Shown: in pieces, positions 1 to 11,800 of the stretch | Numbering within the stretch: position 1 is the first letter of the stretch | How the letters are laid out: each line of letters starts with the position of its first letter | Assembly: GCA_022592445.1 (NCBI GenBank) | Contig: JABYQR010000074.1 | Coordinates: 62,001-126,000, forward strand | From: Cytidiella melzeri | Lineage: Eukaryota; Basidiomycota; Agaricomycetes; Polyporales; Irpicaceae | Direction of reading: 5' to 3' | Length of the DNA stretch: 64,000 bases | The notes under the pieces: generated by a model | Told to the model about the DNA's origin: nothing | What the model saw: only the letters and a program-made list of their open reading frames with translations | Database searches by the model: none | Position numbers and translations under genes: made by a program

Positions 1-5
1 ATCAG

Positions 6-690
6 TTGGCCGTCTGATGTTCCCATTCCTCCTGGCACGAGCATTCCTTCCTGGGCGTTCATTGACGTGGTCGAGCCCGACGCGTTTAATGCCACCGCTG
101 CCAAGGCAATTGCAGCCACGGATCCGGCAGAGTCATCACCAGCAGTGGCACCACCCACGTCTTCTTCTTCCAGCTTTATACCTTCCGCTTCCGCGGGTGC
201 CTCCAACAACGCCCCTGCTAGTCCCACAGGCTCCAGCACCGGCAACACTTCGTCGTCTTCATCGTCGCACAAGAGCAGTAACGTCGGTGCCATCGTTGGC
301 GGAGTCGTCGGCGGCCTCGGCGGTGCTGCCATCCTTTGCGGGATTGCCGCATATTTCATGATTCGTCAGCGAAAGAAAAATGCCGCCAAGACCGATGCTA
401 GCGCTCCGTTCGCAGGCTCAGGCACTGGCTACGCCCAAGAACATGAGCCGAAAGTGTTTCAGCATCAACAGGCCGAGTACACCGGTGTACCCACATTCTC
501 TCCAACGAGTCCTTCGACGTATACCGCGCCCTTGTACAACCCTGACGATCCGTCGACGTTCCCTGGAGCTTCTGACGCTGCACCTGGCACCCAGGGCGGG
601 TACGCGTCGTCGCATTCTGCGGCGCACCAGCAACCGGGTTCGCCGTTTGAGCACACGCCTGGGCGGTATACTGGCGTTGCAGAGGTTTAG
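6..690 (+). CDS. Cys-rich type I membrane protein, paralogue 1 (3' part only)
   Basis: This is the last part of a gene entering from the left edge; an acceptor (atcag) ends at 5, so the visible exon starts with one base and then Trp, the same phase as exon 5 of the two downstream paralogues. The protein shows an SWPSDVPIPPGTSIPSWAF block that closes the ectodomain in this family, then a Ser/Thr/Pro/Ala-rich stalk. A Gly-rich transmembrane segment follows (around 274-366, start NVGAIVGGVVGG), with a basic stop-transfer stretch (RQRKKN). The cytosolic tail ends TGVAEV and keeps the NPDDPSTFP motif also seen in paralogue 2. The last intron of paralogue 2 is absent here, since the reading frame runs straight through. 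The function is unknown; a surface sensor of the Mid2/Wsc kind is a guess from architecture alone. Confidence 0.8.
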
Positions 691-1294
691 CTGCGTGTTT
701 TCCGGGCATCGGAAATTTGGGATTTTGGGGCATCACGCATGAGTCAGTGTGGACCAAGTGTGGATCACGTCGTGGGCATGGGGGCTTTTGCAGGCAGGAA
801 CTTTGACTGGATTTTTTTCCCCCACGTTGGTGGATGGACTTTACGATCCCTCTTCAACTTACACAAAGTAATAACAATCCCTCCTGCGTCTCATTCGCAG
901 CAAACAATCGATGGTTGCAGAATGAGAATTACGACAGCCTCACGAACACGTCGGGGAACAATACATTTAATCCAGATTTGGGCATATTCGTTGCACAGGT
1001 GCACTGCACAGCATCCATCGGATTGCGTCGATTAGTCGGTGTGTGTCCCTCCTCGTGCCAGTCTGAATCCAACGAGTACAGGCGTCTACTATCGACAGAA
1101 CCTTAATATATGTGATCTAGGCACGCCAGCTAGCATGTCCTGCCCACAGGTCGAACCATGCCAACCAGTTCAAACCACAGCCTTTTGAAAAGCCAGGAAT
1201 CGGCGTGTAGTCGAACCGCCTCAGCCGGTCGTCCTAAAATGATATATTTCGAGGGGAATTGCTCAACCCGTCTTTTCTCGACACGTCGCCCAGC
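691..1294. other. Intergenic, no gene seen
   Basis: This 0.6-kb stretch holds the 3' flank of paralogue 1 and the promoter of paralogue 2. Short open frames occur on the + strand but none has family-like composition or splice context. I see no RNA gene or repeat. Confidence 0.5.
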
Positions 1295-2731
1295 ATGATG
1301 ATGCAGACGACCGCTCTCCTACTCACCGCGGCCGCCGTAGTCGTTCCGTTCTTGGCGTTCGCGCCTCAGCACGCGTCGGCCCAGTCGTCCGCCGTAACAT
1401 GCAAGTCGGGGTACAGTTGGGTACGTCCGCGATGAAGGATGCACACTTTTTATCGCAACGCTGATACTAATGCTCACTTTGCCCGCAGATGTCTAATGAC
1501 GAAGGGCAGTCGCCTTGCCTCGTCGCCGCGTACCTCATCGGCCAATGCCTGACTGTCCCAACAAGTGCGTTCCTCCTTGTGTCGTACAGGCAAGGACTAC
1601 AGACTAAGAAAAACACGTAGCCTCGATTGTTCTGCCGTTGGAGGACAACCCTGGGTTCGTCGACTACTACGCCCCGCCTTCAGCATTACATCTGGCGCCC
1701 ACCAACTGTACGTGTTCTACTGTCGTGTACTCGCTGCTGGCTGGGTGCGGGCTGTGCCAGGGTCAAGGATATACCTCGTACGTCCGAACCTTCTCTTCCA
1801 CCATGTACGACGGCACTTACATTGCATGCCATCATGCAGGTGGACTCTGTGGAAGGAGAATTGCCTTGTGGTGGAAGTCGCACAGTGGGTACCCCCGTTT
1901 GCAGTTTGAAAGAAGAACTACTCAAATCTCTTGCATGCCGAACCCAGATTCCCCGAGTCCATCCCATCAGTTGTCACAGTCCCGCAGTGGGCCTACATCG
2001 ACGTAACCAATTTCGCCAACAACTTCAGCGTCTCCGCCGCGCAACAGCTCGCCGAAGAGAACAAGCCAGACGTCGGTGTCACTTCGACTTCGACTCCCTC
2101 GGGCACGTCGCCTGTATCCGCGCCTGCCTCCTCTGAGACTAGCATCTCGCCTGTGAGTGACAAAAAGAAGACTAGCAACACTGGTGCCATCGTGGGTGGC
2201 GTCGTGGGTGGTGTCGGTGGTCTCGCGCTCATACTCATCGGCGTGTGGCTCTGGATGAGGCATAGAAAGAACCGCGCTGCGAACACGCCTGTCTCTGCTA
2301 CTACCACACCATTCGCCAATGTGGACCCTGGGTCGACAGATACACCCGACGGCGAGAAGCCGGCGTTCAACTTGAACACGCCGTCTCCGTTGTCAAGTGG
2401 CGGTCAGTACTACCAGCAGCAGCAGCAACAGCAGCTTGCTCAGATGCCGGCGTTGCATGCGAATCGTATCTCTATGAGACCTTACGTGAGTACCGATGAT
2501 TTGTCTGCGTGTTGCATCTGTCTGACGAGAGCTGCAAACACTGTGTAGAACCCAGATGACCCATCGACGTTCCCTGATGCGATGATGATGGGTTATGCCT
2601 CTCCATCTCCTCCTCCTCCTCAGGGACATACGCCCACACTTTCCAGTGCTCACGGTCCTTCGTCTCCTGTTTCGACGGCGCATCCAGGCTCGGCAGAGGT
2701 GTCGAATGGGTATGCACCTACTCAGTTCTAG
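1295..2731 (+). CDS. Cys-rich type I membrane protein, paralogue 2
   Basis: Six exons read cleanly: 1295-1420, 1489-1564, 1621-1777, 1840-1884, 1948-2485 and 2549-2731, giving 374 residues. A signal peptide is clear (MMMQTTALLLTAAAVVVPFL followed by small residues). The ectodomain carries the family marks GQSPCLVAAYL, NCTCSTVVYSLL, CGLCQ and W..W...C, then PQWAYIDV. After a Ser/Thr/Pro stalk comes KKKTSNTGAIVGGVVGG, a hydrophobic membrane span and RHRKNR. The cytosolic tail has a Gln run (about 2412-2440), NPDDPSTFP and a C-terminal APTQF. Exon 4 is 45 nt, exactly as in paralogue 3, and the intron phases agree, so the genes are tandem duplicates. This is a basidiomycete family without an assigned function as far as I know; a cell-wall or surface role is inferred. 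Exon 4 uses the donor GTGGGT at 1885 because only it keeps frame. Confidence 0.85.
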
Positions 2732-3204
2732 GCCCCTGAAGCGGGACGAATGTCGCAGAGCGTTTGCATTCACGTCCAGTGCTCGGCTGTGTTTGACAGA
2801 CTTGCACCGTGCGAGTTAATGTGTAAATACATACTATCAAGCTGATATGTCAAAGTACAGCTTCGTACGGGCTCTTGGCGTTCCCGCAGATCCCACCGGA
2901 GAACTTGGTGCTCACTGCATAGCATGTGCCTCGGATAACTCAATTTATTGCTCTGTAACGTACATGCATTGCAATTGTTGTATTTAATTTATATACTTCT
3001 CCGTTGCAGCGATACCAAGTTCCAGGCACAACAAGTCTGAACATGGTTCGCGCGTGACAAGCGCGTGCTGTGCGACAGTTGAACACGACAAACACGGTGC
3101 AGAGATTGATAGCGCAGAGGCGATAAATGGCTCATAATGTCTAGTGCAACACGCTCCGAGTCCTCCTCCCCTTCGTCAGAGTTCATGCAACTGACTCACT
3201 GCAG
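2732..3204. other. Intergenic, no gene seen
   Basis: This 0.47-kb spacer lies between paralogues 2 and 3. It ends in a short leader just before the paralogue 3 start. Nothing else is recognisable. Confidence 0.45.
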
Positions 3205-4722
3205 ATGTGGGTGCTTCCTCAGGCCCTCGTCGTCCTTGTCGGGCTCCAGCTCGGTACGCTAGTGGGAAGTGGTGACGCCGCATCTCTAAACACCGTCCAC
3301 AATAACGCGAACCTGCGGACATGTTCATCCCACGCGGAGTTGCAGAATGGCATGGTGAGCAAGTGTACATTGCGCTCGCGTATGCCGCCAATCGACGTGT
3401 GCTGACTGCCTATACACTGAACCAGCAACACCAAGATGACCCGTGCGGCTTGGCTGTCAGGTTAGCATCAGCGTGTCATGTACATGGCGATGCTCGTGCG
3501 TACATGCTCCTGCGTTTTATTCTATTTAGCAATGGAACCTGACCATTAGGCAGCTGGCTTTGCTTCAGGACCCGCTCTCGAATCTCTGTCCAGCCTTGGC
3601 ATCCAGCCTGAGTTAGAGTCTCACTGCGTGTGCAACACTGTATTCTACTCGCTCGTCAGTGCCTGTGCCGCCTGCAGGAACAGTCCTGTACTTCGGTCAG
3701 TCGTCCTATTGCAACTTGATTCATCCGTAATCAAAGTTTATTTGGTGGTAGGTGGTCATCGTGGAGCTCGAGCTGTTCCAGCACAACGATAGGACGGTAC
3801 GTTGGTATTGTCGAGAAAAAACATACGCATATGGGACCTAATCTCGTCTTTGTAGTTTCCCAGGGCGGATTCCCGAAGACACAGTTCTACCTTCATGGGC
3901 CTTTCACAACGTCACCGTGAAGGATATCTGGGATCCGGCTGATATCCCCGGCGAAGATCAAGTAGTGCGTGTGAACCCTCGCCAACCTCTCACCACCGGA
4001 AACGTCGTTGCTACAACGTCGGGCGTGTCTCCAGTCATCACATTCAGCTCCCCCACTTTCTCTGCCTTCTCACCAACCTACTCTTTCCCTACCTACTCAT
4101 TTCCAACTTACTCATTCCCAACTTACTCTTTCCCGACCTACTCATTTCCTACCTACTCCTTCCCAACCTACTCATACTCCTTCCCAACCTACTCATACTC
4201 CTTCCCAACCTACTCATACTCCTTCCCTTCCTACTCCTATTCCTTCCCCTCCTACTCCTTCCCAACTTACTCAATCCCAGTGCCCACCTTCGACACCGGC
4301 TCCGGCTCCGACTCCGGCTTCGGCTCCCCAGCCACGACCTTCAAAGTCCCCAAGACGAGCAAAATATCCGTCAAAACCATCGTCGGCGCCGTCGTCGGCT
4401 CCGTGTCTGGCTTTCTCGGGTTCCTGGGCGGGATATGGGCGTGGATGAAGCGGAAGGCGAGGAGGGGGAAGAAGAAGCCGAACGCTGGGTCCGAGGAGGC
4501 GCAGTATGGTGCAGAGCAACAGGTGCCGTTTGTAGGCGGTGGTGGTGCTCAAAGTAGCTTTAGCGGTGGTGGTGCAAGTCAAATGTCGAGCCAGGGTGGG
4601 TACAGTGGGAGTTTGCCGCATACGCCGCAGCAGGTATGTTTCGAATTGATACATTGTTGATCTGCTGAATCATGTCTTTGGTTTTGCAGCCACCGGGACC
4701 GTACGTTCCTACACAGTATTAG
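3205..4722 (+). CDS. Cys-rich type I membrane protein, paralogue 3, with Tyr-rich stalk
   Basis: Six exons (3205-3354, 3426-3479, 3550-3695, 3752-3796, 3856-4633, 4690-4722) encode 401 residues. The N-terminus is a signal peptide (MWVLPQALVVLVGLQLGTLV). The ectodomain keeps DDPCGLAVRL, CVCNTVFYSLVSAC, CAAC, W..W...C and LPSWAF, matching paralogue 2 block by block. The stalk is replaced by about twelve P(T/S)YS(YS)F units (4069-4276). A membrane span follows KTIVGAVVGSVSG, then KRKARRGKKK and a Gly/Ser-rich cytosolic tail ending PYVPTQY, comparable to APTQF in paralogue 2. The shared 45-nt exon 4 supports tandem duplication. Function is unknown. The exon 2 end at 3479 was chosen because it alone gives phase 0 into the next exon and keeps the Cys pattern. 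Confidence 0.82.
4069..4276 (+). repeat. In-frame Tyr-rich coding repeat, about 12 units of P(T/S)YS(YS)F
   Basis: Units of 12 or 18 nt (ccaacctactcattt-like) are repeated in the stalk of paralogue 3. The first units are FPTYS; three later units are extended to FPTYSYS, and two use FPSYS. The repeat is almost free of other residues and lies just outside the predicted membrane span. Confidence 0.95.
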
Positions 4723-4906
4723 GCATGCATGTATACCACTTTCACCTCCGAAATCATGCCTGATAACATTAACGGGATCCAGTATTTCCATTATCGACTA
4801 CGGGAGTGAGCGTGCGCGCGTTTGCTACATGTACATGTGGGGTATCCCATAAATAATCTACGACTAGCATGATTCATATCCAACTGTACTGTAAAACTCC
4901 CAAGTC

Positions 4907-7090
4907 CTACTGCTGCAATGCATCCGCAGCCGAATCCAGCACGACCTTGGGTTGCAACAACACCCTCGTCTCAAAGACCTCGCTCTCCCGTTCACCTCCC
5001 ACCTCCGATGGCTGTACGCTCTTCCCGTTCCTCGTCACACACTTCAACCCAAGCTCAGTCGTACACAACACACGATCACTCCCAATCGGCGCGTGCGCCG
5101 CCCCAGTCTGAAACTCCTGGAACGCATTTGACATATCCACACTCTCAAAGGCGTTCCCGCTCTCAACGAGCACAACCTCGAAACTCGTGGATAGTATCTC
5201 CTCGCGGGAGACTTTTGCGAGCTTGTACACCGCCTCGGCAATTCGGCGCAGCTGTGCACGGAGGTTGGCAGGGACGGGGTCCTTATCCTTGCCGTCCACG
5301 GGAGGAGAGCTACAGCCAGAGATGGTGAAGACGGACGCGGACCAGCGGAGCATAGTGGTGACAAGCTCTGAGATGGCGTATTCCTCGAGGCCGGGGTAGA
5401 GCATGCGGATTGAGCGGTGGGTGAGGGCACGCCAGCGGGAAGAGGTAGGCTGTGGTTCTGAGTTCGTTCAAGTCAGCAAAAGAGGTATTTACAGTGGAAA
5501 CAATGGTTGTTGTTGCTCACCAGCGACCTGCATGTGCGAGAAAACGCGAGATAGCAAGCCATCGAGCTTCGATGGAAAGCCAACGCAAAAGAGTGATAAT
5601 GAACGTGCACAGCACGTCGCTACGCTTGCCTGCAAGGCGAGTTGAACCAACAGAGGGTCTTGAGTGTGATCGTGCGTGGATAGGATCTTCGCCATCCCAG
5701 GACCAAGCCAGGGTGCGAGTTCCATCGCCTCGCTGGTGCTCATCGACGACACTGCGGTGGTCTTCGCATCGATGCTTGACCTGCTTCGGGAGCGAGATGG
5801 AGGCGGAGGTGGCGCTCGTCGTTCGAATACGCAAGTCTCCGTGGCGGAGGCTGCGAAGTGAGTGATCTCCGCATTCAGGTCCTCCACTGCCTGAATAACC
5901 TGCGCGCCAGACCATCCGTCGGTTTTTGTCATGAAGACGTCAAGGCTGCGAAGTTGAGCTAGATGTTCCGAGTCGACGCTCATAAAAGAGTAGGTAGACT
6001 GGACCATCGAAGAAGGGGCCTGCGAGCGCGACCTACGGAAGCTGCGTTCGGAGAGTGCTTTCTCACGTTCTCTTTCACGTTCCCGTTCACGTTCGCGCTC
6101 CCTCTCTTTCTCGCGCTCGCGCTCCTTCTCACGCTCTCTCTCCCTCTCGCGCTCACGCTGCCTCTCTCGTTCTCGTTCTCTCTCCCTCTCTCTATCTCTT
6201 GCCCGCTCTCGTTCCTTTTCCAAGCTCCTCTCCCGCTCACGAAGCTGCTCGCGTTCCTTCTCCAACTTCCTATCGTGCTCACGCTCCGAAAGGAGCCTAT
6301 CTCTCTCCTTTGTCAAGATCTCGATCTCTCGGTCGCGAGCCCGCAGAAGCTCCTGCACGTCACGCAAGGAGCGTTCAAGCTGCTTGCACCGCTCATTCTG
6401 TTTTGCGTGCGGGTTCCGCGGAGAATCGCCGCCCGGCGAGGGCTTTCGCTCCTGCTGCTGCTGGGGCTGGGGAGGCGGTACCCTACGAATGCGTTCACGG
6501 TGCTGTTGGGACTGTGCCTGCGAGGTCTGGTTCTGGAGCTGCTGGTTATGCTGATTGTGATCCAGTTTGCGACGACGGGGGCGGGGAGAGCGTGAGTGGG
6601 ACTGTTGTGGCTGCCGAGCAGATTGCTGCTGTGGCTGCTGCTGGAGGGGTGGTTGACGGATGTCGTGCTTTTGTTTTGGACGGGATTGGGGGTGTGGGTT
6701 TGCCTGCGTACGAGTGCTGAGGGAGTATGTGACTGTGGTCGTAGAAACAGCACTGTGGTAGTCTGATTGACTGGAGTGGATCTCGAGGGGGAAGCCAAGG
6801 GTTGGGGGTGTGCGGGCAGACGAAGGAGGTGCACGTGTACCAGCGTCGGAGGCAGGCGCTATGGGAGATTGTTCTTTGACAGCGCGTTCTGCGGTAGCAA
6901 GGCGGAGGCGGAGGGCGCTGCACTCTCGCGTGAGACGAGTAATGGGATCCACAAGTGGTGTAAGCGGGAAGTCAGATAGCAGAGTTGGGCTGCTGCTGTT
7001 ACTGCTCTGACCACCGAGGTCGAACGACTCGCGATAGGAGAAGTACTCGACGGTACTGCGTTGCGCGTGTGGTGGAACCTGGATACGCAT
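4907..7090 (-). CDS. Conserved coiled-coil protein with Arg/Glu-rich low-complexity region
   Basis: Two exons, complement(join(4907-5457, 5521-7090)), encode 706 residues; the start is the ATG at 7090. The first 250 residues are Ser/Pro/Gln-rich and disordered. A coiled coil follows (CKQLERSLRDVQELLRARD and on), passing into a long alternating (R/K)E run coded by about 6060-6240. Then comes a folded-looking domain beginning near DGWSGAQVIQAVEDLNAEI. It continues across the intron (donor GTGAGC at 5520, acceptor ending 5458) into SSRWRALTHRSIRMLYPGLEEY and a Ser/Val-rich end. I recall a WSG.QVI..V.DLN motif in unnamed basidiomycete proteins but cannot give a function. The mixed-charge run would fit a nuclear condensate protein, which is inference only. 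Confidence 0.75.
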
Positions 7091-8830
7091 TGTCCTTGTG
7101 AACTGAGGAGGTGAAAGAAACCGGGAAGGGGACAATACCTGCGCAACGGCACTTTATCTTTGTGGTATATACTACGGAGTGGGAGAAAGTGACTATGGCT
7201 GTGACGGAAAGGGAGGAGTGCTGCAAGATCTGCCAAACCTAGTTTGGGACGCACGAGTCAGTCACAGGTCGCGCGACAGTCTTGAGCTGCTGGGTGAAAC
7301 AAGTACGGCAGAGGGTCCACAGGTCTCTGCTCCGTCCCAGAGGCTACAATGGGGATAAACGCGTTGATCAGCCCAAGTCCTCACCTGCAACACGTGTGGG
7401 TAAACGACAACGCAGGCTGCAGTTGACGACGATCTCAAAGTAACAATCTCTGTCCACAGCCAGGTCACACAGAGCTTGTGCGAGTAGTAAAACAACGATG
7501 GACAGTTGCAGGAGACAAGTACAGCAGTAAGTAAGTTGTAGGGGGCGGCCGTTGCAATTAGGCCGGAGCCTGAATATATATCAAGAGCCTACTATTTTGG
7601 GAACCACTTCGTCTAGATCTTTGGCACCTGAACACAATTCGCCCCTTCGATACTGTTTTACTGAGGCCATGGGACTACAGCCATAGTCGTAATCGGATGC
7701 CCTGTTTACGTGGCAGAACGCTTCCCATTCCTACTTTGCCACACCTGGACCGTTGTTGTGCGAACACATCGACGAGCACAGTTGCCAGCCGCAAAGTCAG
7801 TCACTCGAGAAACTCGGAAGAATTCCTAGCAGGGCGAGACCGATCAAAGTGCTCAAAGAGAGTGAAGGAGCGGCGGAGACCATTTGGCCGAATCGGAGAA
7901 CGGTGCGAGTAGAAAAGAACGTACGAGGATAATAGGGACGACGACGGTCTGCGACGGTAGCCAATAGGCCTAGATTTGCGTTGCATATAGAGGTATAGAT
8001 GTTGTGGACCAGAAGCAGCCCCGAGCAGATATACGCTGCGCTAGATAGCTGCCTCATCTAGGGGATGTGTCAAGCCTGTGAGACGCTACATCTCAAAACG
8101 CGTACTGGATGCATGGAAATGAACTCACCAGTTGAAATTTTGTGATACCTCCGTCCCTTCATCGCCTCATGAAGACTTGCGTGTAACATCAATTACGGCA
8201 CAAGCAGTCGTCATCGCTGTTCCTTGTGAGCAACACGCCAAGTTGAATGACAAAGGCTATGAGAGACCCATTGCGTATGGATATCTGTTTGGCTTTTCGC
8301 ACCCTGGCGAACACGCCCATCACGCGTTGTCTTTCCGGATTGTAGGATTATCGTATCCTGACCAAGGGCTTCTCTTCAATGCAGGCAAGGTTGAACCTCG
8401 GGTCAGAAACAATGCGAATTGTCAGATAATGTCGGCGATCCTCGCTGCAATGAATGTGGGACGACTGTGGGCGACGGCAGAGACAAGAGAGACAATGCAC
8501 CCCGCGACTGCGTTTTCAGACCACGTGTTCGTGTAAGCGCTCGTTTTCCACTGTTTCCCATTGCGGGCGCCCTGTGGACAGACTCTTTGGGCTGAAGGAA
8601 GGAGACAGCCAAAAGCCAACGCCTCGTGTCCACCTGCCGCCAATGCTCGCCTATTATCTTCACATATCATCAGCGTGCGATACAGAATAGACCCCCGCCA
8701 GCGGTTCATTGTCGCACACTTCACATCTTCACCGTGTCCACCTCTAGCTCGAGGACCCGCAACGCCCCAGTCGCCTGCTCACGACTCTGACGACATCCTC
8801 CCACTCATATCGCCCGTACAGACACCAAAC
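7091..8830. other. Long divergent intergenic region
   Basis: This 1.7-kb stretch separates the minus-strand coiled-coil gene from the plus-strand Hsp70-like gene, so it should hold both promoters. A CT-rich leader precedes the ATG at 8831. An open frame at 8132-8536 (134 codons) has no recognisable domain and is not called. I see no tRNA-like or repeated structure. Confidence 0.4.
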
Positions 8831-11800
8831 ATGAAGCCCGGACTGGGCTTGGGCACCAGGAAACCCTACACAGGGCAGACTCGTAGTCTCGTCCTCGCAC
8901 TTGACATCGGAACCACCTTCAGTGGTGTGTCGTACGCCATTCTAGAACCGGGAGAGGTCCCCAAGATCCACGGCGTGACTAGGTAGGCTGGTATTATGTA
9001 TTTACAGCGCAGCAAGTAATGAAGATCGTATGCTAGATTTCCAGGACAGGAACATGTAGCAGGCAACTCTAAGATACCCTCAATAATGTATTATGATACC
9101 CACGGAAACATGAAGGCTGCTGGTGCAGAAGCAGACGGCGCAGCAGTCCTTGCTCAAGCAGAAGATGAGGGATGGATCAAGACGGAGCTGTATGTGCATG
9201 CAGCTTGCTATCCTCGCGTAGACTCACCACAGACCCACTCAGGTTCAAGCTTCGTCTCCGCCCAAAGACAATGCAGCTCAAGATGAACGGGATGCGCCTG
9301 TCAACTCTCCCACGGAACAAGACCGCCGTTGACGCGTTCGGCGACTTTCTGTCGTACCTCTTCCGCTGTACACACTCCTTCATAGTCGATACCCACGCGA
9401 ACGGTCATGCCTTGTGGCGAGCGGTCGAAAATGACATGCAATTCGTCCTCAGTCACCCCAATGGGTGGGAGGGCGCTCAACAGACCAAGATGCGCAGGGC
9501 GGCTGTAGTCGGTGGGTTGATCCCGGACACTGATGAAGGCAAGGCAAGAATTCGGTTCGTCACCGAAGGAGAGGCCAGTTTGCACGCTTGCGTCCTCAAT
9601 GGACTGGCTGCCGACGTACTTTCGGTATGTCATTATTGTCGTCTCAATGCATATATAGCTGAAACTTGCTGTAGAATCCATCTGGTCATGGATTCCTTGT
9701 TGCCGACGCTGGCGGAGGCACACTAGATATCAGCTCGTACGCCATACGAGCATCAGCGCCGCTCGTGATAGAAGAGATCGCTCCGCCAGACTGTAAGCCT
9801 TTCGGCATTTTATGCACGTCCAGGTACTAACCGAGCTTATACAGGTGTTTTTGCGGGCTCTGTCTTCGTCAGTCGTCGTGCGCGCACTTTCTTCGAAGGT
9901 ATGTTCCGACATGCGCTCCTGCGACCTCTCACACTTATGCCACCCTTCCAGAAAAACTCAAGTCTTCGAAATACGGCAGTCCCGACTCGCTCGATCACAT
10001 CGCGAAGAGGTTCGATGAGACTACCAAGCGTTTGTTCCGCGACAACAAGGAATTGCAGTTCGTCCCTTTCGGTTCACCTCTTGATAGGGATATGAGCGTG
10101 GGTATTCGTGGTGGACAGCTCAAGTTGACGGGGTAAGTGAAGATGTCGCGACACCATCATCTACCTCCACATTGAATGATTCGTAGAGCCGAAGTGGCCG
10201 CGTTGTTTGAACCGTCAATCATGGCAGCTATTACCTCAATCAAATCCCAGATCCAAGCTTCTTCGGGGCAAGTGAAGGTGAGCATGTAATGGCGCAGCAG
10301 CTCAAAAATGGTTGATTCAGTGTTTTGGTGCAGAGTGTATGGCTTGTGGGTGGTTTCGCTGCTAGCCCTTGGTTGTTCAGCCAGCTACAGGAGCGTCTTG
10401 CCCCGCTGGGAGTCTCGGTCAGCAGGCCAGATAGTCAAACGTACGTATTTACCTCTCATCCGGATATCCTCTTCTCATTCCTTGACGCTCTCCAGGTCAA
10501 AAGCCGTTGCGGACGGAGCCATTGGCTTTTATTGTGACCACCATGTCTCGGCTCGGGTATCAAAGTTCATGTATGGTGTCGAGTACTTGCGGAACTACGA
10601 TCCGAACGACGATGACCACGTCGCCAGGAAGCACCGTCTCTTCGAGTTGCCTTCCGGTCCAAAGTTGCTTCCGGACGCGTTCGACTGCATCCTTGCTAGG
10701 GTAAGCCTCATCCACGTGTATTGTGAATACAACAGCATTTATGTGTGTATTAGGGGGTGAAAGTGAAAGAGTCGACAGTCTTCAGCCGAAAGTACTGTAC
10801 CGAAGTCACAAATCTGTCCACGCTCTCCGTGTTTGAGGTCGAGATATGGTGTTTTAGAGGTGGCGATGTCATCCCGAAGTGGATCATGCGTAACGCGGGT
10901 AAGTTTGTCTATAGCTTACAGTGCTTGTCCTGTCTAACAGCATTTCCTATATTAGACAACTTCTCGACATTGTGCTACGTCCGTGCAGATTTGTCGCCGT
11001 TAGCTGGCAGTGCCCAGTCCAAGGAAGGAAAGGGTGGCAAGATGTACTGGACTATCGTGTTCAGCATCGAAATTCATTTTGGCTTGACGGAGTTCAGAGC
11101 TAGGATTAAGTGGACGGATAACGTCAGTCTGTTGTTATATTCTGCATTCGGACATGTATGCTGATGGTTTCTTTCGCTTGTACACAGAACAAAATTCGCT
11201 AGTAAGTCACCACTCCTCACCTCGCTTATTTGTATATTCACCGTTTCACAGTGGCCCAGCCTCTATCGTGTACAATGAGAGTGGTCATCGTGCGGACGAG
11301 GACGACTTTGATTCAGCGGATGACGATGTTATATCGTCTGCTCATTCGCGTTCCTCGCACAACCACCGTTCCTCATCAACCTCGAAGGCACCCTCCCGTG
11401 ATTCGGTGCCGGTTTCGAGAAGTGTCTCACGCTCAGGTAGCGTGGCGCAGTCCTCTCATAGACCACCTGTGGATTTCCCCTCCGTCTCCCGAGCTCCTAG
11501 CGAACCGCACACTAGGACTACTTCTCAGTCATCCCCTTCTTCTCGTCCAACTTATGACAGACGTCCCTCAGGACATAGCTCTCGTGGATCTGAGCCAGAG
11601 CGCCCGGTCGAAAGCCGTCGCACATCAATCTCTTCTTCAGCGGACAAGGTCTCTTCCTCCACAGACAAAAGCAAGCACCGTGACCGTTCTGTCCCATTAG
11701 AAAGTCTCGTCGCCCCTCCGCCAATCTCCTCACGAGATCGGTCCGTGAATGTCTCTGCCGAAAGCAAAATGTCATCTCGAACAAACGCTACCGCGAGGCT

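Noticed and set aside
5963..6595. Long plus-strand frame rich in Leu, Phe and Ser
   Set aside because: It is the antisense shadow of the Arg/Glu run in the minus-strand coiled-coil gene. Such repeats keep the opposite strand open.
8132..8536. Open frame of 134 codons upstream of the Hsp70-like gene
   Set aside because: No recognisable domain, no splice or promoter context, and an overlapping antisense frame of similar length. Not enough to call a gene.
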